From positions 124,001 through 188,000 of the forward strand of contig JAGHZU010000001.1 of assembly GCA_017745235.1 (NCBI GenBank): 64,000 nucleotides of DNA, given 5' to 3'. The stretch comes from Caulobacter sp. GTDB taxonomy: Bacteria; Pseudomonadota; Alphaproteobacteria; Caulobacterales; Caulobacteraceae. The translations under genes and the position numbers were made by a program. Each line of letters opens with the position of its first letter. Position 1 is the stretch's first letter. Below the pieces are notes generated by a model. It had not been told where the DNA came from and ran no database searches. It saw only the letters and a program-made list of their open reading frames with translations. Below, in pieces: positions 8,447 through 16,934 of the stretch.

Positions 8447-8599
8447 GAGGCATCTCCTCGGTTGGAATGGCCGGCGCAGCATCGCGCGCGCGCGGGCGCG
8501 GGGGGATGGCCCCCAAGGGTCGGGCGGCATGGTGACCTGGGCGGAGCGGGCGCCCACCAAGGACGTAGAAGCCTGGACGATGGGCCCGCCCAGGACACG

Positions 8600-8613
8600 A
8601 CCTTCGCATAGGT
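8600..8613. promoter_or_regulatory. Palindromic operator candidate in divergent intergenic region
   Basis: ACCTTCGCATAGGT (ACCT...AGGT arms) sits about 140-150 bases from both divergent starts, 8446 and 8751. It matches the site at 4758-4771 in 12 of 14 positions. Confidence 0.45.
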
Positions 8614-8750
8614 TGACGGGCCGCCTGGCGAGACCGGCGGCTTGGCCGCCTGCGCCAACGGCGTAGTCCCGCGCGCTTGGCGCACAATGGCGGCCCGCAG
8701 GGTCGCAAGCGCACTGTCGGAGGGTCTTCACCGTCACAGAGGAAACGACG

Positions 8751-9215
8751 ATGACCTCCACCCCGCGCTTCGCCCCGTTCAAGCTCCTGCCGGACGTCAC
8801 CAAGGCGATGATGGCTGTCGAAACCGCCCTCGGCGAAAGCGGCATCGAGATCGGCCTTGCCGAGCTGGTCCGCCTGCGCGCCTCGCAGATCAACGGGTGC
8901 GCCTTCTGCATCTACATGCATGTGCAGGACGCCAAGAAGCACGGCGAAACGGACCTGCGCCTGCAGCTGCTTGACGCCTGGCGCGAGTCCCCGCTGTACA
9001 CCGAACGCGAGCGTGCGGCGCTCGCCTGGACCGAGTCCCTGACCCGCGTGGCCAAGACCCACGCTTCCGACGCCGACTACAACCTGGTCAAGAGCCAGTT
9101 CAACGAAACCGAGATCGCGGCCCTGACCGCCCTCGTCAGCATGATCAACGCCTGGAACCGGCTGCAGATCGGCGCCGGCGCGACCCACCCCGCTCCCGCC
9201 GCGCCCGCGGCCTAA
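8751..9215 (+). CDS. AhpD-like carboxymuconolactone decarboxylase family protein
   Basis: A 154-residue all-helical CMD/AhpD-family protein. The signature is LVRLRASQINGCAFCIYMH, with the redox pair Cys50-x2-Cys53 and His57 placed as in alkylhydroperoxidase AhpD. ALAWTESLTRV and the helix ALTALVSMINAWNRLQI are also typical of the family. The CxxC pair suggests peroxidase or disulfide-reductase activity rather than lactone decarboxylation. It has its own unit, with a hairpin terminator at 9315-9352, and probably belongs to the same stress regulon as its neighbours. Confidence 0.9.
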   Translation: MTSTPRFAPFKLLPDVTKAMMAVETALGESGIEIGLAELVRLRASQINGCAFCIYMHVQDAKKHGETDLRLQLLDAWRESPLYTERERAALAWTESLTRVAKTHASDADYNLVKSQFNETEIAALTALVSMINAWNRLQIGAGATHPAPAAPAA

Positions 9216-9240
9216 CCCGATCAGGCCGCCGCCGGCCTGA

Positions 9241-9276
9241 GGCGCATCGACGCCCCTCCCCCATGGTCGATGCGCC
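9241..9276. terminator. Hairpin after AhpD-like gene
   Basis: An 11-base-pair perfect stem (GGCGCATCGAC with GTCGATGCGCC) and 14-base loop, 26 bases after the AhpD-like stop. It has no T-run; it may aid termination or mRNA stability. Confidence 0.4.
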
Positions 9277-9314
9277 ACGACGACCATCCCTCCCACGGAT
9301 GTCGCGTCGTTCCG

Positions 9315-9352
9315 GCCACGCCCCGGCTCCATAGCGCCGGGGCGTGGCTTTT
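9315..9352 (+). terminator. Intrinsic terminator
   Basis: A perfect 13-base-pair stem (GCCACGCCCCGGC with GCCGGGGCGTGGC), 8-base loop, then TTTTC. It lies directly before the next gene at 9374, so some read-through or an immediate new promoter is needed for that gene. Confidence 0.75.
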
Positions 9353-9373
9353 CTCATTTCAAGGATCCGTCTG

Positions 9374-9775
9374 ATGTGGAAATCCATCTCCATCACCCTG
9401 GCCGTCGTGCTGGGGATCGCCGCCGTCGCCAACGGCCTGTTCATGCTCGTCTCGCCTGACGGGTGGTACTTCGCCGTGCCCGGCGTGACGACCACCGGCC
9501 CGTTCAACCAACACTTCATCCGCGACATCGGCCTGATCTTCATGCTGATCGGCGCGGCCTTCCTGATCGGTGCGCGCAAGCCGGAATACCGCCTGTTCTT
9601 CTGGGCGGCCCCGACCATCTGGCTTTCGGGCCACGCGCTGTTCCACTTCTGGGAAGTGGCCGTGGGCATCTGCTCGGCCTCGGTCCTGCCCCGGGACTTC
9701 CCGGCCGTCACCCTGCCGGCGATCCTCGGCTGGGTCGCCACGATCTGGGCCTGTCGTCAGAAGCCCGCGACCTAG
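9374..9775 (+). CDS. Small integral membrane protein
   Basis: A 133-residue hydrophobic protein with about four predicted membrane segments: residues ~4-24 (ISITLAVVLGIAAVANGLFML), ~50-68 (IGLIFMLIGAAFLIGA), ~76-95 and ~110-127 (VTLPAILGWVATIWAC). His and Trp residues occur near the membrane faces (SGHALFHFWEV). I do not recognise a named family. ATG 9374 is chosen because AAGGA lies about 9 bases upstream; an earlier in-frame codon at 9344 overlaps the terminator stem. It is convergent with the TMEM175-like gene at 9815. Confidence 0.75.
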   Translation: MWKSISITLAVVLGIAAVANGLFMLVSPDGWYFAVPGVTTTGPFNQHFIRDIGLIFMLIGAAFLIGARKPEYRLFFWAAPTIWLSGHALFHFWEVAVGICSASVLPRDFPAVTLPAILGWVATIWACRQKPAT

Positions 9776-9780
9776 ACGGC

Positions 9781-9814
9781 GGCGGCGCCGGGCCCTTGGG
9801 CCCCGGCGCCGCGC
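9781..9814. terminator. Convergent-gene hairpin
   Basis: A near-perfect 14-base-pair stem of GC bases with a 3-base loop and one bulged C fills the gap between two convergent stop codons. It probably terminates both genes. Confidence 0.55.
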
Positions 9815-10411
9815 CTACCGCCCCGGGTGGTGTCGCTCGCCGTTGGACAGATGCGCCACGCGCCGATCGGGCAGGATCCACATGCACGCCACCACGGCGT
9901 AGAGGCCAAGGGAAACCCACGGCGCCAAGAAGGCGATCGCCACCCCCGCGGCATAGATCGCGATGGAAAGATCGGTCTTTCGATCCCCGTCGAGGGCCGT
10001 CGCCAATTCCGACTGCGCCCCCTCGCGCCGCACGAGGCAGGCCGAAAAAATCCGGAACGCCGCGCCCGTCAGCAGCAGGATCAGGCCGTAGACCGCCACC
10101 GGCCCGTGGGAGAAATGGCTCTGCTCCATCCACGCCGTCGTGAACGGGATCAGCGACATCCAGAACAGCAGGTGCGAATTGGCCCACATCACCGAGCCGC
10201 AGATGCCGCTCGAGGCCCGCATGATGTGGTGGTGGCTGTTCCAGTAGATGCCGACGTAGACGAAGCTCAGGGCATAGCCCAGGGCCGTCGGGGCCAGGGG
10301 CGCAAGGTCCGACAGGCCAGAGCCCTGGGGCGGGCGCAGTTCCAGCACCATGATGGTGATGATGATGGCGATGACGCCGTCACTGAAGGCCTCCAGCCGT
10401 GTCTTGGACAT
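9815..10411 (-). CDS. TMEM175/DUF1211-family membrane protein (copy 1)
   Basis: A 198-residue protein with the TMEM175 signature RLEAFSDGVIAIIITIMVLEL at the N-terminus (FSDG motif of the pore-lining first helix). Further segments follow, including LGYALSFVYVGIYWNSHHHIM, WANSHLLFWMSLIPF and the C-terminal hydrophobic stretch. Bacterial TMEM175 proteins are potassium-permeable channels made of repeated six-helix units. Channel activity here is from family knowledge only. ATG 10411 has AGGGAA upstream. A close paralog lies at 15941-16537, and the upstream regulatory DNA of both copies is also alike. Confidence 0.9.
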   Translation of the reverse strand: MSKTRLEAFSDGVIAIIITIMVLELRPPQGSGLSDLAPLAPTALGYALSFVYVGIYWNSHHHIMRASSGICGSVMWANSHLLFWMSLIPFTTAWMEQSHFSHGPVAVYGLILLLTGAAFRIFSACLVRREGAQSELATALDGDRKTDLSIAIYAAGVAIAFLAPWVSLGLYAVVACMWILPDRRVAHLSNGERHHPGR

Positions 10412-10497
10412 GCGCGTTCCCTGCAGAGCTTCGAACCAAGCCGGGAGTAAAGCCGGCGTGGGCGCCGCGGTCCCAGATGGCCTTAAGGCTCGTCCGC

Positions 10498-10514
10498 CCT
10501 GACCGATGGTATGG
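10498..10514. promoter_or_regulatory. Operator candidate between divergent genes
   Basis: CCTGACCGATGGTATGG matches 14 of 17 positions of the site at 5217-5233 and is almost repeated at 16627-16643. It lies 87 bases from the TMEM175-like start and 94 bases from the start at 10608. GCCGAGCAYG and CCGACAAGAC follow at both copies. Confidence 0.5.
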
Positions 10515-10607
10515 CCCGGGCTCGGCCTCGCCGAGCATGGGCCGACAAGACCCGCGCGGCCGCGCGGTCAACGCTTTGCCCGCCCCGAACCGGGCAAGGA
10601 GAAGACC

Positions 10608-10742
10608 ATGACGACGAAAGACACCGACGACCGCGAGACGCCCGAAACCGTCACGCCCGAAGACGGCGAGGAACTCCTGGACGAGGCGCTGGAGGAGAGC
10701 TTTCCGGCCAGCGACCCACCAGCGGCGGATCATTTCGACTAG
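10608..10742 (+). CDS. Small acidic protein with ESFPASDPPA motif
   Basis: A 44-residue, strongly acidic protein: a T/D/E-rich first half, then LLDEALEESFPASDPPAADHF. The EESFPASDPPA tail recurs, as I recall, in many small proteobacterial proteins of unknown function. ATG 10608 has AAGGAGAAGACC upstream, a good ribosome-binding site. It is probably disordered and cytoplasmic. An operator-like site lies 94 bases upstream. It may share a transcript with the HD-domain gene at 10883. Confidence 0.7.
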   Translation: MTTKDTDDRETPETVTPEDGEELLDEALEESFPASDPPAADHFD

Positions 10743-10882
10743 AGCGCCCCGCTTCCCGGCGAGCGCGAAAGGCCGATCAGCCATGCGCGCGCCGGCCAGG
10801 CTAAGCGCCAGCGCTCCAAGACCGCCCCGCGGTCGAATGCGAACCACCTCCCCCGATCCCGTTTTCCAAGAGCCACCAGACC

Positions 10883-11545
10883 ATGACAGATGCCGTTCCG
10901 ACCACCGAGGTCCGCTTGCGGGCCCACTTTCCGAGCCTGCCGCAATCCCCGCTGATCTCCCGGGCCTTCGACTATGCCCGCGAGCGCTGCCCAGCCTTCC
11001 TGTTCAATCACGTCGCCCGCTCATGGGCGTTCGCGAGCTGGCTGGCGGCGCAGGAAAACCTGGCGCACGACGCCGAGATCCTGGCCGTGTCGACCCTGCT
11101 GCATGACCTGGGCCTGACCGATCACGCCCCTGGTCCCAACCGTTTCGAGGTCAATGGCGCGAACCTGGCGGCGGCCTTCGTGCGCGAGCAGGGCTTCGAC
11201 GATCGCCGCGCCCAGCTGGTTTGGGACAGCATCGCTCTCCATGCGACGCCGTCGATCAGCGCGTTCAAGGAGCCTGAGGTCGCGCTTTGCGCGCGCGGCA
11301 TCGGCGTCGATTTCGGAACCCCCGACAACGACCTCCTGGGCCCTTCGCCCATCGCCCTGGCCCTCGCCGCCGCGCCGCGCCTCGACATGAAGCGTCAGTT
11401 CACGGCCTGCGTCTGCCAGCTGGCCCGATCGCGACCCGAGACGACCTACGCCAACTTCATCCGCGATTTCGGCGAGCGGCTGGTTCCCGGCTACACGGCG
11501 CCGTCCTGGGTCGACGTCATCGCCAACGGCCCGTTCGAAGAGTAG
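10883..11545 (+). CDS. HD-domain protein (cyanamide hydratase-like)
   Basis: A 220-residue HD-fold protein. His43 (FNHVARSW), His74-Asp75 (LLHDLGL) and His120 (IALHATP) are the expected metal ligands in the order H...HD...H. The length and the NHVARSW...LHDLGLT pattern resemble the HD-domain group that includes fungal cyanamide hydratases, not HD-GYP or ppGpp hydrolases. The substrate is not evident. It starts at ATG 10883, 140 bases after the small acidic protein. A GC-rich hairpin (11552-11582) follows the stop. Confidence 0.85.
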   Translation: MTDAVPTTEVRLRAHFPSLPQSPLISRAFDYARERCPAFLFNHVARSWAFASWLAAQENLAHDAEILAVSTLLHDLGLTDHAPGPNRFEVNGANLAAAFVREQGFDDRRAQLVWDSIALHATPSISAFKEPEVALCARGIGVDFGTPDNDLLGPSPIALALAAAPRLDMKRQFTACVCQLARSRPETTYANFIRDFGERLVPGYTAPSWVDVIANGPFEE

Positions 11546-12022
11546 CCGCCTGGGGGCCGGCGCCGCGTGGTCGCCGGCCCCCATACCGCCTGCAACGAGC
11601 TTGGCCGTCCGAGCGACGGACAGCCGCAGCACTCCCCCAAAGCCCTCCGGGCTCAGTTAAAGGCCAAGCGGCGACGCCGAATGGCCAGCGTCCGGCCTTC
11701 GGTGCTTGCCCAGACCCAGGCAGCTTCAGGTCCTTCAACGCCCATTCGGTCTTCCGACCTATGCGCTGGAATAGGCTCACCCAACCTCCGCCCTAGTCGC
11801 CCAGACCACCGGACGGGTGGGGGCGCCCACGGCCCCGCCGTAGAGTTCAGCGCCAACGGAGCGGCCGAGCGATCGGCTCAAGGGAGCGATCGAAGGCCTG
11901 CGCCTCGCCAAGCCGCCGCGGCGCGCGGTTCCTCCGACCGTCCCACCCTCGCGGCTGTTTCGGAAGGCCGGAACGTCCCCCGGCCCTGGCGGCGGGACAC
12001 CCCTCAACGGAAGAGAAGCTCG
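11546..12022. other. Intergenic region with hairpin and operator site
   Basis: This 477-base region has no credible gene. It begins with a perfect 11-base-pair GC hairpin at 11552-11582 (9-base loop, no T-run), probably the end of the HD-protein transcript. An operator copy, ACCTATGCGCTGGAATAGG, lies at 11757-11775, and GCCCTAGTCG, like the -35-type box of the other promoters, at 11790-11799. Confidence 0.55.
11757..11799 (+). promoter_or_regulatory. Regulon operator upstream of alpha/beta hydrolase
   Basis: ACCTATGCGCTGGAATAGG (CCTAT...ATAGG arms) is followed after 14 bases by GCCCTAGTCG, an 8-of-10 match to GCCCAAATCG at 13151. No clear CCTAG box follows at the expected spacing, and the ATG is ~220 bases on, so this copy is less complete. 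Confidence 0.45.
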
Positions 12023-13009
12023 ATGACACAGCAAAGCCAAACCGCCTCGCGGCGCGGCGTCATGACCGCAGGCCTTGCCGCCACCGCCGCCGCGGTCGCC
12101 GCCGCGCCGGTCCAAGGCGCGGCGCAGAACACCCCCTCCACCTCCCTTAGCAAGTCAGGAACCACGACCATGGGCAGCAGCTTCGTCACCACCAAGGACG
12201 GCGTCCAGATCTTCTACAAGGACTGGGGCCCTAAGGACGCTCAGCCGATCGTGTTCCATCATGGCTGGCCGCTCTCGGCGGACGACTGGGACAACCAGAT
12301 GCTGTTCTTCCTGGCTCAGGGCTACCGCGTAATCGCCCATGATCGCCGCGGCCACGGGCGCTCAAGCCAGACGGACACCGGCAATGACATGGACACCTAT
12401 GCCGCCGACCTGGCGATGCTGACCACACACCTGGACCTGAAGAACACCATCCACGTCGGCCACTCCACCGGCGGTGGGGAAGCGGCCCACTACGTGGCCC
12501 GCTATGGCGGCGCCGGCCGCGTGGCCAAGCTCGTGCTGATCGGCGCCGTGCCGCCGATCATGGTCAAGACGCCGGCCAATCCGGGCGGCATGCCGGTCGA
12601 GGCGTTCGACGGGCTCCGCAGCGCGCTGGCCGCCAATCGAGCCGAATTCTACCGCGACCTCGCCTCGGGACCGTTCTACGGTTTCAATCGTCCCGGCGCG
12701 AAGGTGCGTCCGGCCCTGGTCGACAACTGGTGGCGCCAGGCGATGATGGGCGGCGCCAAGCCGCAGTACGACTGCATCGCCGCCTTCTCGGCCACCGACT
12801 TCACCAACGACCTGAAGACGATCGACGCGCCGGTCCTGCTGATGCACGGCGACGACGACCAGATCGTTCCGATCGCCGACGCCGCGCTGGTCGGGATCAA
12901 GCTGCTGAAGAAGGGCACGCTGAAGGTCTACAAGGGCCTGCCGCACGGTATGGCCACGACCCACGCCGACATCATCAACCCCGACCTGCTGGCCTATATC
13001 AAGGCCTAG
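12023..13009 (+). CDS. Tat-exported alpha/beta hydrolase (non-haem chloroperoxidase-like)
   Basis: A 328-residue alpha/beta hydrolase. The N-terminus [22 protein letters not shown] looks like a twin-arginine signal peptide. The catalytic domain has the oxyanion region [13 protein letters not shown], the nucleophile Ser148 in GHSTGGGEA, Asp in [12 protein letters not shown] and His near the end in GLPHGMA. This pattern is that of the perhydrolase/non-haem chloroperoxidase group (arylesterase-like). An internal ATG at codon 50 would give the untagged form. ATG 12023 follows GGAAGAGAAGCTCG. It probably acts on esters or peracids outside the cytoplasm. Confidence 0.9.
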   Translation: MTQQSQTASRRGVMTAGLAATAAAVAAAPVQGAAQNTPSTSLSKSGTTTMGSSFVTTKDGVQIFYKDWGPKDAQPIVFHHGWPLSADDWDNQMLFFLAQGYRVIAHDRRGHGRSSQTDTGNDMDTYAADLAMLTTHLDLKNTIHVGHSTGGGEAAHYVARYGGAGRVAKLVLIGAVPPIMVKTPANPGGMPVEAFDGLRSALAANRAEFYRDLASGPFYGFNRPGAKVRPALVDNWWRQAMMGGAKPQYDCIAAFSATDFTNDLKTIDAPVLLMHGDDDQIVPIADAALVGIKLLKKGTLKVYKGLPHGMATTHADIINPDLLAYIKA

Positions 13010-13021
13010 CGCCGTCGGCGC

Positions 13022-13051
13022 GGAGGCGCTCGCCCGCCGGCGGGCGCCTCC
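13022..13051 (+). terminator. Hairpin after hydrolase gene
   Basis: GGAGGCGC pairs with GCGCCTCC around a GC-rich loop that can itself fold (CGCCCGCCGGCGGGCG). It starts 13 bases after the stop. No T-run follows. Confidence 0.4.
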
Positions 13052-13116
13052 CCTGCGCCAAAGCCGCCATGCAATTCCCTAAGTTCTGCGCCCCCTGCTA
13101 GACGCCCGCCCCCAAG

Positions 13117-13184
13117 ACCTATGCCCTGGTATGGCGCGTCCTATGCCTCGGCCCAAATCGACCCCACGGCCCCTCGCCTCCTAG
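13117..13184 (+). promoter_or_regulatory. Regulon promoter upstream of MBL-fold gene
   Basis: ACCTATGCCCTGGTATGG (13117-13134), then GCCCAAATCG (13151-13160), then 19 bases and CCTAG (13180-13184), 43 bases before ATG 13227. This is the same architecture as at 5217-5282 and 5948-6019. Confidence 0.55.
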
Positions 13185-13226
13185 GCTTCGACGCCGCGTT
13201 TGAGCGGCCTCGAGAAGGATAGGTAC

Positions 13227-14141
13227 ATGACCGTAGGCAATATCTCGCCCGTGCTGGGAACGGGCTCGGCGGACCTGGTTCCGTCCCGCTATGCGGTTCG
13301 GATTGGTGAGATCGACGTGCTGGTGATCAGCGACGGGATCCTGCCGATCGCGACCGAGGTGATGTCCAGCAATGTCGATCCCGCCGAGCGGAAGGCGTGG
13401 TTCAACGACATGTTCCTGGGTCCGGACGCGTTCGACTGGCCCCTCAACGTGGTGGTGATCCGCGCCGCCGAACAGACGATCCTCGTGGACGCCGGCCTTG
13501 GCGGTCAATTCGACGGCTTCCCCCGCGCGGGCCAGCTTCCCCGGCGTCTGAAAGCCGCCGGCATCGACCTGGCGTCACTGACCGACATCGTGATCACCCA
13601 CATGCACATGGACCACGTCGGCGGCCTTCTGATCGACGAGGTGAAGGCCCAGCTGCGTCCCGACGTTCGTATCCACGTTTCGGAGGCCGAGGTCGAGTTC
13701 TGGAAAGCGCCGGATTTCTCGCGCACGGCCATGCCGCCGCCGATCCCGGACGTACTTCGTGCGACGGCCCAGCAGTTCGCGGAGCAGTTCGCGGACAAGA
13801 TCCAAACCTTCGTGGACGAGAAAGAGGTTGCGCCGGGCGTGGTCGCCCGACGTGTCGGTGGGCATACGCCGGGTCACAGCGTGGTGCGGGTCACATCCGG
13901 CGACGACCAGCTGACATTCGCGGGCGACGCGCTCTTCCCGGTCGCCTTCGACCACCCCGATTGGCAGAACGGTTTCGAGCATGACCCGGAAGAGGCCACC
14001 CGCGTGCGCCTGCGCCTCATGAAGGACGCGGCGGCCAGCAGCGAAATCGTGGTGGCCTCGCACCTGCCTTTCCCGTCTGTCGGCCGGATCGCGCTCAACG
14101 GCGATCGCTTCCGCTGGGTGGCGGCGGTCTGGGACTACTGA
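13227..14141 (+). CDS. MBL-fold metallo-hydrolase
   Basis: A 304-residue metallo-beta-lactamase-fold enzyme. The metal site THMHMDHVGGL gives His125, His127, Asp129 and His130. GGHTPGHSVVRV supplies the next histidine, FAGDALFPV the bridging Asp, and ASHLPFPSVG the last His. The pattern resembles lactonase and arylsulfatase-like members, but the substrate cannot be told. ATG 13227 is preceded by GAGAAGGATAGGTAC. It is a single-gene unit with the regulon promoter upstream and a hairpin (14161-14191) downstream. Confidence 0.92.
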   Translation: MTVGNISPVLGTGSADLVPSRYAVRIGEIDVLVISDGILPIATEVMSSNVDPAERKAWFNDMFLGPDAFDWPLNVVVIRAAEQTILVDAGLGGQFDGFPRAGQLPRRLKAAGIDLASLTDIVITHMHMDHVGGLLIDEVKAQLRPDVRIHVSEAEVEFWKAPDFSRTAMPPPIPDVLRATAQQFAEQFADKIQTFVDEKEVAPGVVARRVGGHTPGHSVVRVTSGDDQLTFAGDALFPVAFDHPDWQNGFEHDPEEATRVRLRLMKDAAASSEIVVASHLPFPSVGRIALNGDRFRWVAAVWDY

Positions 14142-14160
14142 TCCGATCAACCCGGCGCTG

Positions 14161-14191
14161 GCCAAGGGCGGATCCACCATCCGCCCTTGGC
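14161..14191 (+). terminator. Hairpin after MBL-fold gene
   Basis: A perfect 13-base-pair stem (GCCAAGGGCGGAT with ATCCGCCCTTGGC) and a 5-base loop, 20 bases after the stop. No T-run follows. Confidence 0.5.
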
Positions 14192-14403
14192 GGCGCGACC
14201 TCACGCCTCCCCCTAAGCGGCCCTCTCAGGCCCGCCTGCCAGGGACCACGGACCTAAGGCCCGTCACCCAGGGCTCCGCTGCCTCCCGTTCGAACGCGGC
14301 CGGTTGCTCTGGCGAAGATCCCAAGTCGCGCGCCTCACACGTCATCGGCGCAGGGTCGCCAAAGCGGCTGACCGCCGCCAAGCCGCCACCTCTCTGAGGC
14401 CGC

Positions 14404-15042
14404 CTAGTGGCGGGTCGTGGGAACCGGATCGCAATCGGCCGGGAAGGTCAGCCGGGCGCCCTCGCCGTGCGGTCCCATCGACCATTCGATCCGGCCATGC
14501 AGCAGGCTCACGAGATTGATGACGCGGCTGAGACCGCAGCCCCAGCCGCGGCCGACCCGGCCCATTTCACAGCAGACTTCTCCGTCGGCGACACCGACGC
14601 GGATCGCGATCTGGCGCCCCTCTCCCCAGGGCGCGTGCGAGGCCGCGCTGTCCACGAGCTCGGCCACGATGAGGCTGAGCAGCCAGCAACGCCGGGCGTC
14701 GATCGCAACAGGATCGCACACCAGGCCCAAGTGAATTCCATCACGTTGGAGCTTGGCGTGACTGAGCGCGGCGCACAGCGCCTCGAGGTTATCGGACAGG
14801 TCAACCGTCTGGCCCCCTTCGGGCGCTTCGAGCGCGTGCTGAAGGCGCGCCTGGTCGCGCAGGTGATCGGCCGCGTCGTTCAGCGCCTGCCGGGCCGCGT
14901 CGGTCGGCTCGTCGGCGGCGGCTAGCCGGAGCATGGCCACCGCCGCCGTGATCTCGCCGATCATGCGCTTCGAAAGAACGGCGATGAGGTCGATCCGCGG
15001 GTCGGCGCCGGCGTCATAGGCCAGGCTGTGGTCTCGGGGCAT
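14404..15042 (-). CDS. Degenerate histidine-kinase-like protein
   Basis: A protein of ~212 residues that resembles the dimerisation and ATPase half of HWE/HisKA_2 kinases (SKRMIGEITAAVAMLRLAA, then LSLIVAELVDSAASHAPWGEGRQIAIRV). The N-box Asn and its neighbours appear replaced (ELVDSA), no clear phospho-accepting His is seen, and the G-boxes are poorly kept. It is probably not an active kinase. It may instead bind a response regulator or act as a phosphotransferase-like scaffold. ATG 15042 or an upstream codon at 15063 could be used. An operator copy lies at 15111-15128. Confidence 0.65.
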   Translation of the reverse strand: MPRDHSLAYDAGADPRIDLIAVLSKRMIGEITAAVAMLRLAAADEPTDAARQALNDAADHLRDQARLQHALEAPEGGQTVDLSDNLEALCAALSHAKLQRDGIHLGLVCDPVAIDARRCWLLSLIVAELVDSAASHAPWGEGRQIAIRVGVADGEVCCEMGRVGRGWGCGLSRVINLVSLLHGRIEWSMGPHGEGARLTFPADCDPVPTTRH

Positions 15043-15110
15043 GGGCTGGCTCCTGAAGTCCACGCCAGGGTGCGCCAGTCCGGTCCCCGAAGATTGTCGG
15101 ATCAGATCGC

Positions 15111-15128
15111 CTTTATGCGCTGGATAGG
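15111..15128. promoter_or_regulatory. Regulon operator upstream of kinase-like gene
   Basis: CTTTATGCGCTGGATAGG matches the copy at 11757-11775 apart from one missing base and one substitution. It lies 69 bases before the start at 15042 of the leftward gene. Confidence 0.45.
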
Positions 15129-15185
15129 CGACCGGCCGCCAGCCGCAGCAGGACGCCCTTCCAATCGCCGCGCGGCGGCCGGCGA

Positions 15186-15926
15186 TCAGGCCGAGGCGCC
15201 GCCGTCGATGGTCAGGCTGGCGCCGGTGATGAACCCCGCCTCCTCGCCCGCGAGGTAGGAGACCAAGCCCGCGATTTCGCCCGGACGACCCAGCCGTCCA
15301 AGCGGGATCAAGGGGAGGATCATCTCATGGCTCCCCTCGGTCAGGTCGGTCGCCGTGGGGCCTGGCTGGACGTTGTTGACGGTGACGCCACGAGGGCCCA
15401 GGTCGATCGCCGCGCCCCGGACCAGGGCCGCCACGGCCGCCTTGGTCATGGCGTAGACGCTCGCTTGAGGGAAGCCGACGCGCATCGTGATGTTGCTTCC
15501 GATCGTGATGATCCGGCCGCCGCGCCTCATGCGCGGCGCGGCATGGCGCAGGGCCGCGAACACACCGCGCACGTTCACCGCCAGGACGCGGTCGAAGTCC
15601 TCCAGAGAGACCTGGTCGATCGGCGCGTTGCGCAGGATGCCGGCATTGACCACCAGGATGTCGAGTTGGCCGAAGAGGTCGAGGGCGGCCTCGATCGTCG
15701 CCGCCACCTGGTTGGCATCGCCGCTGTCGGCCCGGAGCGCGACAGCCTCGCAGCCGGCTCCCTTCAACCGCGCCTGCAGGATCTGCGCCGGCTCGGGCGA
15801 GGCGGCGTAGGTGAAGATCACCTTGGCGCCGTCCATCGCCAAGCGCTCGGCAATCGCCGCGCCGATGCCGCGCGAACCACCCAGCACCACGGCCACCTTT
15901 CCGTCATGCACGCCTTCGAAATCCAT
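15186..15926 (-). CDS. Classical SDR oxidoreductase
   Basis: A 246-residue classical short-chain dehydrogenase. It has the cofactor loop VVLGGSRGIGAAIA (the usual TG replaced by LGG), NAGI, the catalytic Ser region IITIGSNI, the YAMTKAAVA motif (Tyr/Lys) and the PGPTATDL and ITGASLTIDGGAS tail of FabG-like reductases. It probably uses NADPH (Arg after the Gly loop). Substrate unknown. ATG 15926 follows the stop codon of neither neighbour closely; the TMEM175-like copy 2 ends 14 bases upstream, so these two are likely one operon read leftward. Confidence 0.92.
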   Translation of the reverse strand: MDFEGVHDGKVAVVLGGSRGIGAAIAERLAMDGAKVIFTYAASPEPAQILQARLKGAGCEAVALRADSGDANQVAATIEAALDLFGQLDILVVNAGILRNAPIDQVSLEDFDRVLAVNVRGVFAALRHAAPRMRRGGRIITIGSNITMRVGFPQASVYAMTKAAVAALVRGAAIDLGPRGVTVNNVQPGPTATDLTEGSHEMILPLIPLGRLGRPGEIAGLVSYLAGEEAGFITGASLTIDGGASA

Positions 15927-15940
15927 GGGACACCTCACTG

Positions 15941-16537
<597 letters not shown>

Positions 16538-16934
16538 TCGCATCTCCATCGTCCAAGGCGTGCACTTCCGACGATGAGCTACGACGCGGATGGGCGGGAG
16601 CACAGCTAGCCTTTAGGCGGAGAGGCCCTGACCGAGCGTATGGCTTGGCCTCGGCGGCCGAGCACGTTCCGACAAGACGAGCCCTGCCCTCGGGCCCACG
16701 GTCGCTTGATCAGCGCAATATTGGGATTACCCCAGACCAAAATCTAACCGGGCGCGCTCCACAATGGGAGCGCCCTGGTGGCCGGAGACGACGCCCGAAG
16801 GAGAGTTTCCGACCAGAGCCCAGCGCGCGGCCGATCGCTTCGACTTGCTGCCCGCTCCGCCGCGCCTTGAGGCGTTTGCCCGAGCCGCGCCAGAAGCTGA
16901 CTTCGCCGCGCTGTGGGGAGAGGGCTCCGAACGC
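16538..16934. other. Intergenic region holding operator copy and island edge
   Basis: An operator copy, CCTGACCGAGCGTATGG, lies at 16627-16643. The next ~60 bases resemble the region before the small acidic gene at 10608 (GCCGAGCACG, CCGACAAGAC). The likeness stops near 16710, and no copy of the small gene follows, so the island boundary may lie here. A hairpin-like GGGCGCGCTCC...GGGAGCGCCC occurs at about 16750-16776. Confidence 0.5.
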
